Assembly (NCBI RefSeq): GCF_024198175.1 | Contig: NZ_JAJVKV010000014.1 | Coordinates: forward strand, 1-64,000 | Direction of reading: 5' to 3' | DNA length: 64,000 nt | From: Pyxidicoccus xibeiensis | GTDB lineage: Bacteria > Myxococcota > Myxococcia > Myxococcales > Myxococcaceae | In this document: in pieces, positions 26,354-35,230 of the stretch | Layout of the letters: each line of letters opens with the position of its first letter | How positions within the stretch are numbered: position 1 is the first letter of the stretch | Notes under the pieces: generated by a model | The model's database searches: none | Told to the model about the DNA's origin: nothing | Seen by the model: only the letters and a program-made list of their open reading frames with translations | Made by a program: the position numbers and the translations under genes

Positions 26354-26890
26354 TTACCGGGCGCGTCGGACCTGGAACTCGCAGCTCGGCGCGCCCTTCG
26401 TCATGCACTGGCTCTCGAGGACCTCCACGGGCTGCTCCATCGCCCGGCCGATGCCCCGGATGAAGCCGATGCCCACGGCGCACAGCTGGCGCTTGGACAT
26501 ATAGGACACCTGCACCAGGTCCGGCGCCACGCGGCGGCAGACCAGGTGCGGCGGCGTGGCCAGTGGATCATTCCGCACGCGGTCGTGGATGCGCTCCACG
26601 TGCTCGACGAGGTCGAGCACGCTCCACTCCGGCTGGATGACCGCCTTGTAGCCGCGCAGCAGGTTGGGGGCGATGTACTCGCCGAAGTCCTCGAGGATGG
26701 CGCGGGCCGGCTGGCCCGTCAGCTTCGAGGCCGCGGTGACGAGCGCCACCGCCTCTTCATCCGGATACGACTTGAAGGCGAGATAGATGCGCTTGGGAAG
26801 CCGGGCCTCCCTGAGCAACTTCTCCCAGCCCTGCTCTCCCATCCGGGCAAGGGTGTAGCGGTTCAGCTCATTGAAGATGATGCCGTGCAT
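26354..26890 (-). CDS. H-NOX (heme NO/O2-binding) protein
   Basis: Protein of 178 aa starting MHGIIFNEL, the usual H-NOX N terminus. It has a His in VERIHDRVR at the place of the proximal heme ligand, Pro residues after it (ATPPHL), and the Tyr-x-Ser-x-Arg heme-propionate motif as YMSKR. H-NOX proteins bind NO or O2 at a b-type heme and pass the signal to a kinase or cyclase; no output domain is fused. The chosen ATG is internal to a longer frame whose first 15 residues are not H-NOX-like. The kinase operon at 27425-31502 is on the same strand and is a possible partner. Confidence 0.88.
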   Translation of the reverse strand: MHGIIFNELNRYTLARMGEQGWEKLLREARLPKRIYLAFKSYPDEEAVALVTAASKLTGQPARAILEDFGEYIAPNLLRGYKAVIQPEWSVLDLVEHVERIHDRVRNDPLATPPHLVCRRVAPDLVQVSYMSKRQLCAVGIGFIRGIGRAMEQPVEVLESQCMTKGAPSCEFQVRRAR

Positions 26891-27039
26891 GTGGGGGTGT
26901 GGGCTCCTGAAGAGGCGTGGCGACCCACGCCTCATGGCCCGGAGTATCCGCTCACATGTTCCGAGGGCTGTAGCGCTGGCCGAGCAGCGGACGAGCGGGG
27001 CTGACGTGACTTCCCCAGGTCACCACCCACCCCTCGGCA

Positions 27040-27333
27040 TCAGTACGTCTGCCAGCCGCTGTCCTTGCAGGTGGAGGGGCAGTGGGCCTCGCACCGGCTC
27101 TGGGCGCGGGGCTTCGACATGGTGGCGTACTCACACGCCAGGGACTCGTACTCGAAGAGCTCCCCGTCGTTGGGGCACGTGTAGTAGCCGTAGCTGCAGA
27201 TGTTCGCGTGCACCTCGCCGGGAGCCTCGGCGCCCTCGGGCGCCTGCTCCTGCTCCACGGGGCCGCCACAGCCCACGCTCATCACGCTCACCAGCACACC
27301 GCACATCGCCAGCCACTTGCTCATGGTCTTCAT
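27040..27333 (-). CDS. Small Cys-rich lipoprotein
   Basis: Protein of 97 aa with a signal peptide and lipobox SVMSVGCGG (lipidated Cys near 22). The mature part is acidic, then Cys-rich (six Cys in the last 52 residues), suggesting disulfides outside the inner membrane. No family is recognised. Short lipoproteins of this kind are common in myxobacteria. It lies between the sensor-kinase operon and the H-NOX gene on the same strand. Confidence 0.75.
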   Translation of the reverse strand: MKTMSKWLAMCGVLVSVMSVGCGGPVEQEQAPEGAEAPGEVHANICSYGYYTCPNDGELFEYESLACEYATMSKPRAQSRCEAHCPSTCKDSGWQTY

Positions 27334-27424
27334 GGTCGAAATTGCTCCGTCAATGAGGGCCCTGGAATCCGGGCACTCTGTCAACGAGGCAGGGGCTGAA
27401 TCTTCCTCTCTTCCTTCCCCATGC

Positions 27425-29488
27425 TCATGCCTGGACGGCTCGTGCGGGAGCCCCCTCCGCCCCGAGCTGTAGCTCCACGCGCGGCAGGGTGAAGTGGAAG
27501 GTGGCGCCCTTGTCCACTTCGCTCTCGGCCCAGGTGCGTCCACCGTGGCGGGCGACGATGCGCCGCACGTTGGCCAGGCCGATGCCCGTTCCCTCGAACT
27601 GGTCTGCCCGGTGCAGCCGCTGGAAGACGCCGAAGAGCTTGTCGACGTACTGCATCTCGAAGCCCACGCCGTTGTCGCGCACCACCACCTCGACCTCCTC
27701 CTCCCCCACGCGAGCCCAGACCTCGATGACGGACTCCTCACGCGTCTTCGAGTACTTCAGCGCATTGGAGAGCAGGTTCCTGAGCACCAGCCGCAGCAGC
27801 GCCGGGTCTGCCTGGACTTCGGGCAGGTTCCCCACGCGCCACTGCACCTTGCGCCCCTCGGCCTCCGGCGCGAGCTCGCGCTGCGCCTCCGCCACGGCGT
27901 CCCGCAGGGACACCGGCGCCTTCTTCAGCTCGGTGCGGCCCATGCGGCTGAAGTCGAGCAGGTCATCCACCAGCTTGCCGCCCTGCCGGGCCGCGTCCGC
28001 GATGGTCTTCACGTGGCGGCGGCCGGTGGCGTCCAGGCTCTCGCTGGAGCGCGACTCGAGCAGCTGGGCGAAGCCCATGATGTGCCGCAGGGGCGCGCGC
28101 AGGTCGTGGCTCACCGAGTAGCTGAAGGACTCCAGCTCCTTGTTGGCCTCCAGCAGCGCCGCGGTGCGCTCCTGCACCCGCCGCTCGAGCTGCTGGTTGA
28201 ACCGCCGCATCTCCTCCGCGGCCTGCCTGCTCTCCGTGATGTCGATGACGCTGCCGATGTAGCCCAGGTACTCGCCGGACGGGCTGAAGCGGGGCGAGGC
28301 CGCGTCGATGGCCCAGCGGTACTCCCCGTCCTTCCGCTGGAGCCGGTACTCGAGCTGGAAGGGCGCCTGCTTCGCGTTGGCCGCGAGGAAGACGTCCTGG
28401 GCCCGCTTCACGTCCTCCGGGTGGGTGGCCGACAGCCACCCGAAGCCCAGCCCCGTCTCCTCGGTCTGCCCCGTGAACTCGTACCAGCTCTTGTTGAGGT
28501 AGGTGCAGGAGCCCGAGGGGTCCGTCACCCACAGCATGACGGGGGCGTGGTCCGCCATGTTGCGGAAGCGCTCCTCGCTCTCCTTGAGCGCGGCCTCCAT
28601 CCGCTTCTGCTCGGAGATGTCGTGGCCCTGGACGAAGATGCCCGACACCTTGCCATCCGCGCCCAGGATGGGCTGGTAGATGAAGTCCAGGTACGCCTCC
28701 TCCGCTGGCGCGTCGGCGTGCCGCTGCAGGGTGATGCGCACGCCGCGGCCGACGAAGGGCTCACCCGACGTGTAGACACCGTCGAGCAGGCCGATGAAGC
28801 CCTGTGCCACCACCTCGGGGAGCGCGTCCCGCACGGGCTTTCCCACCAGGTCCCGCCGTCCCACCAGCTGCTCGTAGGCGGGGTTGGTCAGCTCGAAGAC
28901 ATGCTCCCGGCCCCGGAGGAAGGCCATGAAGCTGGGGGCCTGCTGGAAGAGGCTCAGGAGGTGGCGGCGCTCGGAGTCGAGCACCCGATTGGCTTCCTGG
29001 AGCTTCCGGGCCCGGCCCAGCACCCCGGCCTCCATGGCCACGGCCGCGGCGGACCCCTGCCGCTCCTCGGCGGCCTGCTTGAGCTGCTGGAGCTCCGTCA
29101 CGTCGACGGTGTGCTGGAGGATGTGGGTCACCTCGCCCTGCGCATCCAGCAGGGGCGTGTGGGTGGCGCTCCAGAAGCGCTCCACCACCACCACGCCCTG
29201 CTCGGTGTGCATGGGGACGCGGTAGGGGATGAGCGCCAGGACATCGGCCGCCCGCGTGGCGAGCACCCGCTCCAGGGAGCCGCGCAGCATCTGCACGCTC
29301 GCGTTGTTGGGGTCGTTCGGGTCGTGGGGAAAGAGGTCGAAGACGCCCCGGCCCTGGAGGTCCTCGAGCCGGCTCGCGGTGGCGCGCAGGTAGGCCTCGT
29401 TGGCCGTCACGTAGCGGAGCTGGCGGTCCAGCACCATGTAGGGGTTGGGCGAGAGCCGGAAGAGCTCCGCGAAGTCGAGTGGGCGCAT
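27425..29488 (-). CDS. PAS-PAS-PAS histidine kinase
   Basis: Soluble kinase of 687 aa, third gene of an operon. It has a PAS domain at about 1-120, a second at 160-290 (FMAFLRGREHVFELTNPAYE), a third at 300-430 with a PAC motif, then HisKA with SYSVSHDLRAPLRH (His near 461) of the phytochrome-like subfamily, and an ATPase domain ending GIGLANVRRIVARHGG. No receiver is attached. It starts 11 bp after the preceding kinase gene; ATG at 29488 is the natural start because the residues after it (FAELFRLSPNPYMVLD) open the first PAS. The response regulator two genes upstream is the likely phosphate acceptor. Confidence 0.93.
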   Translation of the reverse strand: MRPLDFAELFRLSPNPYMVLDRQLRYVTANEAYLRATASRLEDLQGRGVFDLFPHDPNDPNNASVQMLRGSLERVLATRAADVLALIPYRVPMHTEQGVVVVERFWSATHTPLLDAQGEVTHILQHTVDVTELQQLKQAAEERQGSAAAVAMEAGVLGRARKLQEANRVLDSERRHLLSLFQQAPSFMAFLRGREHVFELTNPAYEQLVGRRDLVGKPVRDALPEVVAQGFIGLLDGVYTSGEPFVGRGVRITLQRHADAPAEEAYLDFIYQPILGADGKVSGIFVQGHDISEQKRMEAALKESEERFRNMADHAPVMLWVTDPSGSCTYLNKSWYEFTGQTEETGLGFGWLSATHPEDVKRAQDVFLAANAKQAPFQLEYRLQRKDGEYRWAIDAASPRFSPSGEYLGYIGSVIDITESRQAAEEMRRFNQQLERRVQERTAALLEANKELESFSYSVSHDLRAPLRHIMGFAQLLESRSSESLDATGRRHVKTIADAARQGGKLVDDLLDFSRMGRTELKKAPVSLRDAVAEAQRELAPEAEGRKVQWRVGNLPEVQADPALLRLVLRNLLSNALKYSKTREESVIEVWARVGEEEVEVVVRDNGVGFEMQYVDKLFGVFQRLHRADQFEGTGIGLANVRRIVARHGGRTWAESEVDKGATFHFTLPRVELQLGAEGAPARAVQA

Positions 29489-29499
29489 GGAGGGGACCT

Positions 29500-31044
29500 C
29501 TAGGCGGAAGGGGCGCCGCGCGGCAGGCGGACGGTGAAGCAGGTGCCCTCGGCGGCCGTGGAGCTCACGTGGAGGGTGCCGCCATGGGCGCGCACGATGC
29601 TGTCCACGATGTACAGCCCCAGCCCGATGCTGCGGGTCTGCATGTCCGCGCGCACCGTGCCGCGATTCAGCGGCTTGAACAGGTCGGGAAGCCGCTCGGG
29701 GGGAATGGGCTCGCCCGGGTTGTGGACCTCGAGGAGCACCGCGTCCTCCTCGCCCCGGGTGCGCACCGTCACCACGCCGTCCCGGGGGGAGTACTGGAGC
29801 GCGTTGCCCACCAGGTTGGAGATGACCTGGGCCATCCGGTCCGGGTCCCACGCGCCTTGCGTGTCGCCCTCCTGGGTGAGCTCCAGCCTGCGCTCGGGAT
29901 GGGCATGGCCCAGCTCGTCGAGCACCTGGCTCGCGAGCGCGTGCAGGCACAGCGGAGCGCGCTCGACGGGGATGCCGCCCAGCCGGGCCTGGGTGAAGTC
30001 GAGCAGGTCGCGAATCATGCGGCCCGCGCGCTCGGCGCTGGAGAGGATGCGCCGCACCGCGCCGGTGACCTTCTCCTCCAGGCCCTCGCGCTTGAGCAGC
30101 ATGGCGGCCCCCAGGGTGATGGCATTGAGGGGGTTGCGCAGGTCGTGCGAGACGATGCCGATGAGCTGCTGCTCGAACTCGATGCGCCGCTTCACCTCTT
30201 CCTCGGCCTGCTTCTGCTGGGTGATGTCGGTCAGGAATCCCTCGAAGTAGTCCGGCCCTCCTGGCGGACCGGGCCGGGGCAGGGAGCGGCTCCACAGCCA
30301 GCGCTCCTCGCCCTGCCGGGTCCGGATGCGGTAGGTGAGCGTGAGCTGCCGCCGCTCGGCGAGCGCGGCCTTCGCTTCCCGCTCCAGCCGCTCCACGTCC
30401 TCCGGGTGGACGATGCTGTCCCAGCTCAGCGGCCCGCCCTCGGAGAAGGCCTCGGCGGGCCACCCGGTGAGCGCCAGGCACCCCTCGCTGGCGAACTCGA
30501 GGCTCCAGGGGTTGACGCCCGCCTTGCGCCGGAAGGCCATGCCCGGGAGGTTGGCCATGAGGGTGGAGAGGGTGTGCTCGCGCTCCTGCAGCCGGGCCTC
30601 GGCGCTCCGGCGCTCCGCCCGCTCGCGCGCCTCGCGCAGGGCGCGCTGGATGCTCGGCACCAGGCGCTCCAGCCGGTTCTTGAGCACGTAGTCGGTGGCG
30701 CCGCGCTTGAGCAGCTCGATGGCCCGCTCCTCGCCCAGGGCGCCCGAGACGAAGAGGAACGGCACCTCCGGACAGCGGTGGTGGCTGATGGCCAGGGCGC
30801 TCAGCCCGTCGAAGCCTGGGATGCTGTAGTCGGAGAGGACGAGGTCGAAGCGGCGCTCGGTCAGGGCCGCATGGAAGCTCTCGGCGCTGTCCACGCGGTG
30901 CAGCTCGAAGTCCAGCCCGTCCGCCTCGAGGCGCGCCGCGATGAGCTCGGCGTCCAGGGGGCTGTCCTCCACCAGGAGCAGGGCCAGCCTGTCTTCCGGT
31001 GCCTGCTCCTGGACGCGACGCTCCGCCAAGGCACGACCCCTCAT
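29500..31044 (-). CDS. Receiver-PAS-HisKA-HATPase hybrid kinase
   Basis: Protein of 514 aa. The N-terminal receiver begins LALLLVEDSPLDAELI with phospho-acceptor Asp near 72 (LVLSDYSIPG); a PAS domain follows at about 150-285; HisKA has GIVSHDLRNPLNAI (His near 300); and the ATPase domain ends IGLGLYIVDSIVRAHGG. The start overlaps the stop of the small response regulator (ATGA). The order regulator, receiver-kinase, kinase on one transcript suggests a branched phosphorelay. Confidence 0.93.
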   Translation of the reverse strand: MRGRALAERRVQEQAPEDRLALLLVEDSPLDAELIAARLEADGLDFELHRVDSAESFHAALTERRFDLVLSDYSIPGFDGLSALAISHHRCPEVPFLFVSGALGEERAIELLKRGATDYVLKNRLERLVPSIQRALREARERAERRSAEARLQEREHTLSTLMANLPGMAFRRKAGVNPWSLEFASEGCLALTGWPAEAFSEGGPLSWDSIVHPEDVERLEREAKAALAERRQLTLTYRIRTRQGEERWLWSRSLPRPGPPGGPDYFEGFLTDITQQKQAEEEVKRRIEFEQQLIGIVSHDLRNPLNAITLGAAMLLKREGLEEKVTGAVRRILSSAERAGRMIRDLLDFTQARLGGIPVERAPLCLHALASQVLDELGHAHPERRLELTQEGDTQGAWDPDRMAQVISNLVGNALQYSPRDGVVTVRTRGEEDAVLLEVHNPGEPIPPERLPDLFKPLNRGTVRADMQTRSIGLGLYIVDSIVRAHGGTLHVSSTAAEGTCFTVRLPRGAPSA

Positions 31045-31502
31045 GGCATGTTGGACCTGCGGAGCGAGCCCGGAGGTGGCTCGTTCACCACCGCCCAGAA
31101 CAGCCCCAGCTCCTTCAGGGCCTGGACGAACTGGGGAAAGCCCACGGGCTTCACCACGTAGGCGTTGACGCCCAGCCCATAGGAGCGCGCCAGGTCGGCC
31201 TCCTCCCGGCTGCTGGTGAGCATCACCACCGGCACCGACTTGAGCTGCGGGCTCTGCTTCACCTGCTCGAGCACCTGCAGGCCATCCACCTTGGGCATCT
31301 TCAGGTCCAGCAGGACCACGGCCGGCAGGCCGGGCGGACGGTTGGCGAAGACCCCCTCATATTGCAGGTAGTCGAGCGCCTCACGGCCATCCCTCACCCA
31401 CACCACCTCGTTGGCGAGCCCCGTCTCAGCGAACGCCTCCAGGGTCAGCTCCGCGTCGTTGGGACTGTCTTCCACGAGCAGCACGCGCTTCAGTTCCACC
31501 AT
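31041..31502 (-). CDS. Single-domain response regulator (Rcp1-like)
   Basis: Protein of 153 aa consisting of one receiver domain: acidic pair in VLLVEDSPND, phospho-acceptor Asp66 in VVLLDLKMPKVDG, Thr in VMLTSS, and Lys in YVVKPV. The insertion between strand 2 and the Asp strand (residues 50-60) is typical of Rcp1-type regulators paired with phytochrome-like kinases. There is no output domain, so it must act by protein contact or as a phosphate shuttle. First gene of the three-gene operon. Confidence 0.93.
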   Translation of the reverse strand: MVELKRVLLVEDSPNDAELTLEAFAETGLANEVVWVRDGREALDYLQYEGVFANRPPGLPAVVLLDLKMPKVDGLQVLEQVKQSPQLKSVPVVMLTSSREEADLARSYGLGVNAYVVKPVGFPQFVQALKELGLFWAVVNEPPPGSLRRSNMP

Positions 31503-31707
31503 CGGAGCTCCTCCCTATCGTGATTGACGAAAACCCCCAGCTTCGGATGTCCGAGGCGCGCGCGGAATTTCCATTGGTCAACAGCCCGCCCCGAGGTCCG
31601 GGGGCCGGCTGTCCAGCAGCCTGCTCGGACGGGCAGGGGGCGCACCGCGGGTGTGTGGCGGGGGCCCGGACGGTGCTGGCGTCCGGGAGCCGTGGCGCGT
31701 CACGAAG

Positions 31708-32463
31708 CTACGGCTTGGGGATGAGGATCAGGTCCTCGTCCTGCTCCAGGCGGTACACCCCATCGGCGCCCCGGCAGCGCTCGGCGTGCACGCGGACCTT
31801 GTCCTCGAGCGCGCGCACCTGGTCCGCGCTCATGGCCGCGAGCTGCGCCGCCGTGAAGCAGCCCTCGAGCACGAAGAAGCGGCAGAGCGTGTACATCTCC
31901 TCGAAGGTGTTCGTGGAGAACCCGGCCATCGTCGGGATGACCTCGTGCGGCAGCCGCAGCCGCCGCGCCGTGGCGGCGACATGCTCGCTGAAGACGAGGG
32001 TCTGCGTGAAGTCACGGCACAGCTCGTAGGTCGGCCCGCGGGAGGCGGCCATGACGAGCAGGCACGAGCCCCCGGGGCGGGTGAACGAGAGCAGCCTGTC
32101 GATGAACCCGCCCCAGTCGGAAGGGGGCACGTGGTACATGACGTGCGAGCACAGGACGAGGTCGTACTGCTCGGGCGAGTGGAAGCGCTCCAGCGGCTCG
32201 AGGAGGACCTTCGCCTTCTCGTGGGCGAAGCCGACAAGCTGGTCCGGGTTGGGCTCCACCAGCGTGAGCGAGGCGAAGCGCGGCGCGAGCCGCTCGGCCA
32301 CCTTGCCGGACCCGGCGCCCACGTCCAGCAGGGTGGGGTGCTCCGGCAGCCGGGAGCCGAGCCGCTCCTCGACGACCCGGGCGATGTTCTCGGGGTGGCG
32401 CGCGGTGGCCGCGAGGATGCGGAACGCGGTGGCGTACTCCTGCTGCGACATCGTGATTCCCAT
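31708..32463 (-). CDS. SAM-dependent methyltransferase
   Basis: Class I methyltransferase of 251 aa. The AdoMet motif is LLDVGAGSGKVAERL (about 44-58), with acidic LVEPNPDQL after strand 2 and CSHVMYHVP as motif III. The layout resembles histamine-N-methyltransferase-like enzymes, but the substrate is unknown. ATG at 32463 is chosen because GAGGAA lies about 6 nt upstream; the upstream open frame is not protein-like. Monocistronic by context, with a 205-bp gap upstream of its neighbour's start. Confidence 0.85.
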   Translation of the reverse strand: MGITMSQQEYATAFRILAATARHPENIARVVEERLGSRLPEHPTLLDVGAGSGKVAERLAPRFASLTLVEPNPDQLVGFAHEKAKVLLEPLERFHSPEQYDLVLCSHVMYHVPPSDWGGFIDRLLSFTRPGGSCLLVMAASRGPTYELCRDFTQTLVFSEHVAATARRLRLPHEVIPTMAGFSTNTFEEMYTLCRFFVLEGCFTAAQLAAMSADQVRALEDKVRVHAERCRGADGVYRLEQDEDLILIPKP

Positions 32464-32676
32464 GTGAGATTCCTCTTCCCGTTGTGCCGCTGAACGCCAG
32501 TGCTCGCGGAGTCCAGGACGGTAGCTCCCATGGGGGGGTCGTCGCACCCCAGGCGGAGCGACGCCGTGAGATTCTGATGCCATTGCGTTGCGCACGGCGG
32601 CACTGGTGGGGCGTGTTGTGAGCTGTCAGGAATGGAGAATAGAGTTTGCGCTTCTCTTCGCTGGAGCCTTCCCCGC

Positions 32677-33279
32677 ATGCAAGCCTTCAAGCACGCTGTC
32701 TGGGTTTGTGCCGCCGTGTCCCTGTCCGCCTGTGGTGTCCCCGAGGAGCCCTCCCAGCAGGAGGCGCTGGCGGAGCAGCAGGCCGCGCTGGTCACCGGTA
32801 CCTCGCAGGGCTGCACCTTCACCATCTCCAGCGCGCAGATTCCGAATGTCCTTCCGCCGCGCTGGCGCGTCACCCTGACGCGCTCCGCCTCGGTCACCTG
32901 CGCCCCGGGCGCGGGCAGCCTGGTGCTGGGGGAGTCCTACAACCCGCCCAGCATCGCGCTGCTGGCGAACAGCCTGGGCGTGGCCACGGCCTTCCCGTAC
33001 AAGCACTCGCCGAGCGGCAGCTCCAACATCCAGTGCAAGGTCAACCACATCGACCCGGCCACGCTCGCGGTGGTGCGTGACACGAACATCGTCGCGTACT
33101 TCGGCATGGGCAACATCACCAGCTGCAACCTGGACCAGACGGATGCGGGCGCGACGCTGGTTGTCTATGGGATGAAGACGGGCGCCCTTCCGGGCGAGGT
33201 CGGCAACAAGGCCAACTACGTGGCCACGTACTACGACTTCTTCACCAGCACCACGCCGCCCGTCTACTACACCTATTGA
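32677..33279 (+). CDS. Hypothetical lipoprotein
   Basis: Protein of 200 aa with signal peptide and lipobox AVSLSACGV. The mature region starts with a Glu/Gln-rich linker (EEPSQQEALAEQQ), followed by a beta-rich domain with three Cys. No known family. The ending PPVYYTY is Tyr-rich. It is divergent from the methyltransferase gene across 213 bp that shows no clear promoter. Confidence 0.75.
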   Translation: MQAFKHAVWVCAAVSLSACGVPEEPSQQEALAEQQAALVTGTSQGCTFTISSAQIPNVLPPRWRVTLTRSASVTCAPGAGSLVLGESYNPPSIALLANSLGVATAFPYKHSPSGSSNIQCKVNHIDPATLAVVRDTNIVAYFGMGNITSCNLDQTDAGATLVVYGMKTGALPGEVGNKANYVATYYDFFTSTTPPVYYTY

Positions 33280-33420
33280 CAGACGCGGCCGCGGCTCCGG
33301 ATAACGCGTGAAGTCCGTGAGCACCTGGGCCCGCGCTCCCGTCGGGCCTGGTCGCTCCCTTGGGGCCCATACGACCTGGGTGGGCCCTGAAGCACGGGTG
33401 GCGTCTATACTCGGCGCCTC

Positions 33421-34794
33421 ATGAAGACTGACAAGCTCAAGGCCCAGCTCCGGCGCACGCTGCGGCGCGACCTGTGGATGACGCTCGGCCCCGCGCTGGC
33501 CCTCATCGCCATCGCGTTCGCGGTGACGTTCTACTTCGTCAAGCCCGCGCCTCCGAAGACGATTGTCATCGCGACGCCGCAGGACGAGGGCGGCTTCCGG
33601 TACTTCGCGCGCAAGTACGAGGAAATCCTCGCGCGCGACGGCATCAAGCTGGAGATGCGCCCGACGAAGGGCTCCGTCGCCAGCATCGAGCTGCTCTCCG
33701 ACGAGTCCTCGGGCGTCGACGTGGCCTTCGTGCAGAGCGGCACCGTGGGCGCCGAGAAGGCCGAGCGCGTGGTGTCGCTCGGGAGCCTGTCGTACGTGCC
33801 GCTGTGGGTCTTCTACCGGGGAGAGCCCATCGAGGACGTGCGCGACCTGAAGGGCCGGCGCATCTCGGTGGGGGCGGAGGAGAGCGGGACGCGCGCGCTG
33901 GCCCTCACCATGCTGGAGGCCAACAAGGCGGACCAGGCCCCCACGCAGCTGGTGGCGCTCGGCCGCGATGAGTCCATCGAGCAGCTCAAGCAGGGAGCGG
34001 TCGACGCGATATTCATCGTCGCCACCGCGGAGGCGCCCGCCATCAAGAAGCTCGCGGCGGTGCCCGGCGTGCGGCTGCTCAGCTTCTCGCGGGCCGAGGC
34101 CTATGTCCGCCGGTACACCTACCTCTCCCGCCACGTGCTGCCCCGCGGCGTGTTCGACCTGGCGGCGGACGTCCCGGCCGAGGACGTGACGCTGCTGGCG
34201 CCCACCGCCAACCTGGTGGCGAGGGACTCGCTCCACCCCGCGCTGGCGTACCTGCTGCTGCGCGCCGCGAGCGAGGTCCATGGCAAGGCTGGCATGCTCG
34301 ACAAGACGGGGGAGTTCCCGGCGCCGATGGAGGCGGGCGTGCCCCTGAGCAGCGAGGCCCGCCGCTACTACGAGTCCGGCGTCCCGCTGCTGCAGCGCTA
34401 CCTGCCATTCTGGGCCGCCAACCTGGTGGACCGCCTGTGGGTGATGCTCGTGCCCATCATCGCCGTGGTGGTGCCCCTGGTGCGCGCCGTGCCCGCGCTG
34501 TTCCTCTGGCGGGTGCGCTCGCGCATCGTCCGCTGGTACGCGCGCCTCAAGGAAATCGAGCTCCAGCTCGATGAGAATCCCAACGCGGACCGGCTCACCG
34601 ACATGATGCGGCGGCTCGATGAGGCGGAGCGCGAGGTCAATCGCATCCCCATGCCGCTCTCGTATTCTGAGAATCTCTACTTCTTCCGCGAGCACATCGA
34701 GGTCGTCCGGCGGCGGCTGGCCCGCCGGCTCTCGGACGCGCAGCACGAGGAGGCCGCGGCGGGCCTCGCCCCTGGAGCGAAGGCCACGGGCTGA
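33421..34794 (+). CDS. TAXI-family solute-binding protein with membrane anchors
   Basis: Protein of 457 aa. A transmembrane segment at about 20-38 is followed by a periplasmic binding domain of the TAXI type (TIVIATPQDEGGFRYFARKY, then VDVAFVQSGTVGAEKAERV and RRISVGAEESGTRALALTML), and a C-terminal transmembrane segment (VMLVPIIAVVVPLVRAVPAL) with a cytoplasmic helical tail. TAXI proteins normally feed fused DctQM permeases; no such permease is adjacent, so this may be a sensor-like or orphan component. Known ligands in the family include glutamate-like acids; the ligand here is unknown. Confidence 0.87.
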   Translation: MKTDKLKAQLRRTLRRDLWMTLGPALALIAIAFAVTFYFVKPAPPKTIVIATPQDEGGFRYFARKYEEILARDGIKLEMRPTKGSVASIELLSDESSGVDVAFVQSGTVGAEKAERVVSLGSLSYVPLWVFYRGEPIEDVRDLKGRRISVGAEESGTRALALTMLEANKADQAPTQLVALGRDESIEQLKQGAVDAIFIVATAEAPAIKKLAAVPGVRLLSFSRAEAYVRRYTYLSRHVLPRGVFDLAADVPAEDVTLLAPTANLVARDSLHPALAYLLLRAASEVHGKAGMLDKTGEFPAPMEAGVPLSSEARRYYESGVPLLQRYLPFWAANLVDRLWVMLVPIIAVVVPLVRAVPALFLWRVRSRIVRWYARLKEIELQLDENPNADRLTDMMRRLDEAEREVNRIPMPLSYSENLYFFREHIEVVRRRLARRLSDAQHEEAAAGLAPGAKATG

Positions 34795-35105
34795 GCGGGT
34801 GGGCTCGCAGCCGACGCCCCGGGGTGTGGGAGCCTGTGCGGATGCGGGCACCGCGAAAAAAAGTGAAAAGGCCCGCTCAAGGATTTGGGGGCCGTGCGTT
34901 TGAATTATTGAAGGTGGGGGCGCCAGGCAGAGCCGAAGCGCTCAAGGGTTCAGACGCAGAGCGTCTGAGAGGGGGTTGGGAAGGGTGTCCGGGTAATCGA
35001 CGGCACTCGGATTTTTCGGACGCACTGCGTCTGAGTGGGGGGGAAGCCGGCCCGGGGGGGCTTGCTTCCAAAAGGGGGGCGCTCCGCTGGCTGGGAGCGC
35101 GACGT

Positions 35106-35147
35106 CATTGGGAGCACGTCGAGGGGGCGTGCTCCCAATGTTTTTTT
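35106..35147 (+). terminator. 13-bp hairpin with T7 tract
   Basis: CATTGGGAGCACG pairs perfectly with CGTGCTCCCAATG around a 9-nt loop and is followed by TTTTTTT. This is a textbook rho-independent terminator reading on the plus strand, although it is 310 bp past the nearest plus-strand gene. Confidence 0.8.
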
Positions 35148-35176
35148 CTGGAGCTCTCGTCAGAGCGGCTCACGCG

Positions 35177-35220
35177 GCGGGGAGTGCGTCGGGGGGCGCG
35201 CTCCCCGCTGTGTTCTTTTT
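35177..35220 (+). terminator. 12-bp hairpin with T-rich tail
   Basis: GCGGGGAGTGCG pairs with CGCGCTCCCCGC (one G-T pair), followed by TGTGTTCTTTTTA. Its core is a diverged copy of the hairpin at 35106: both have the form GGGAG-N3-CGTCG followed by a G run and its complement. Confidence 0.7.
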
Positions 35221-35230
35221 ATGGGTCTGA

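Larger units (their letters stand above)
34795..35230. other. Hairpin-rich noncoding spacer
   Basis: No gene is visible in this 436-bp gap. It holds at least five inverted repeats: TCAGACGC-AGA-GCGTCTGA near 34950, a related GGACGCACTGCGTCT near 35020, GCGCTCC-N8-GGAGCGC near 35080, and two T-tracted hairpins listed separately. TTCAGACGCAGAGCGTCTGA and TTCGGACGCACTGCGTCTGA are spaced about 68 bp apart and each is followed by a G-rich run ending GGGAAG, so the region contains an imperfect direct repeat of hairpins. Confidence 0.6.

Noticed and set aside
27425..30481. Apparent 1018-residue protein including the third kinase of the operon
   Set aside because: The first 331 codons lie over the neighbouring kinase in a wrong frame and have no domain; the PAS domain starts at 29488.
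33421..34794. Complete TRAP transporter
   Set aside because: Only the TAXI binding protein is present; no DctQ/DctM-like permease lies on either side.
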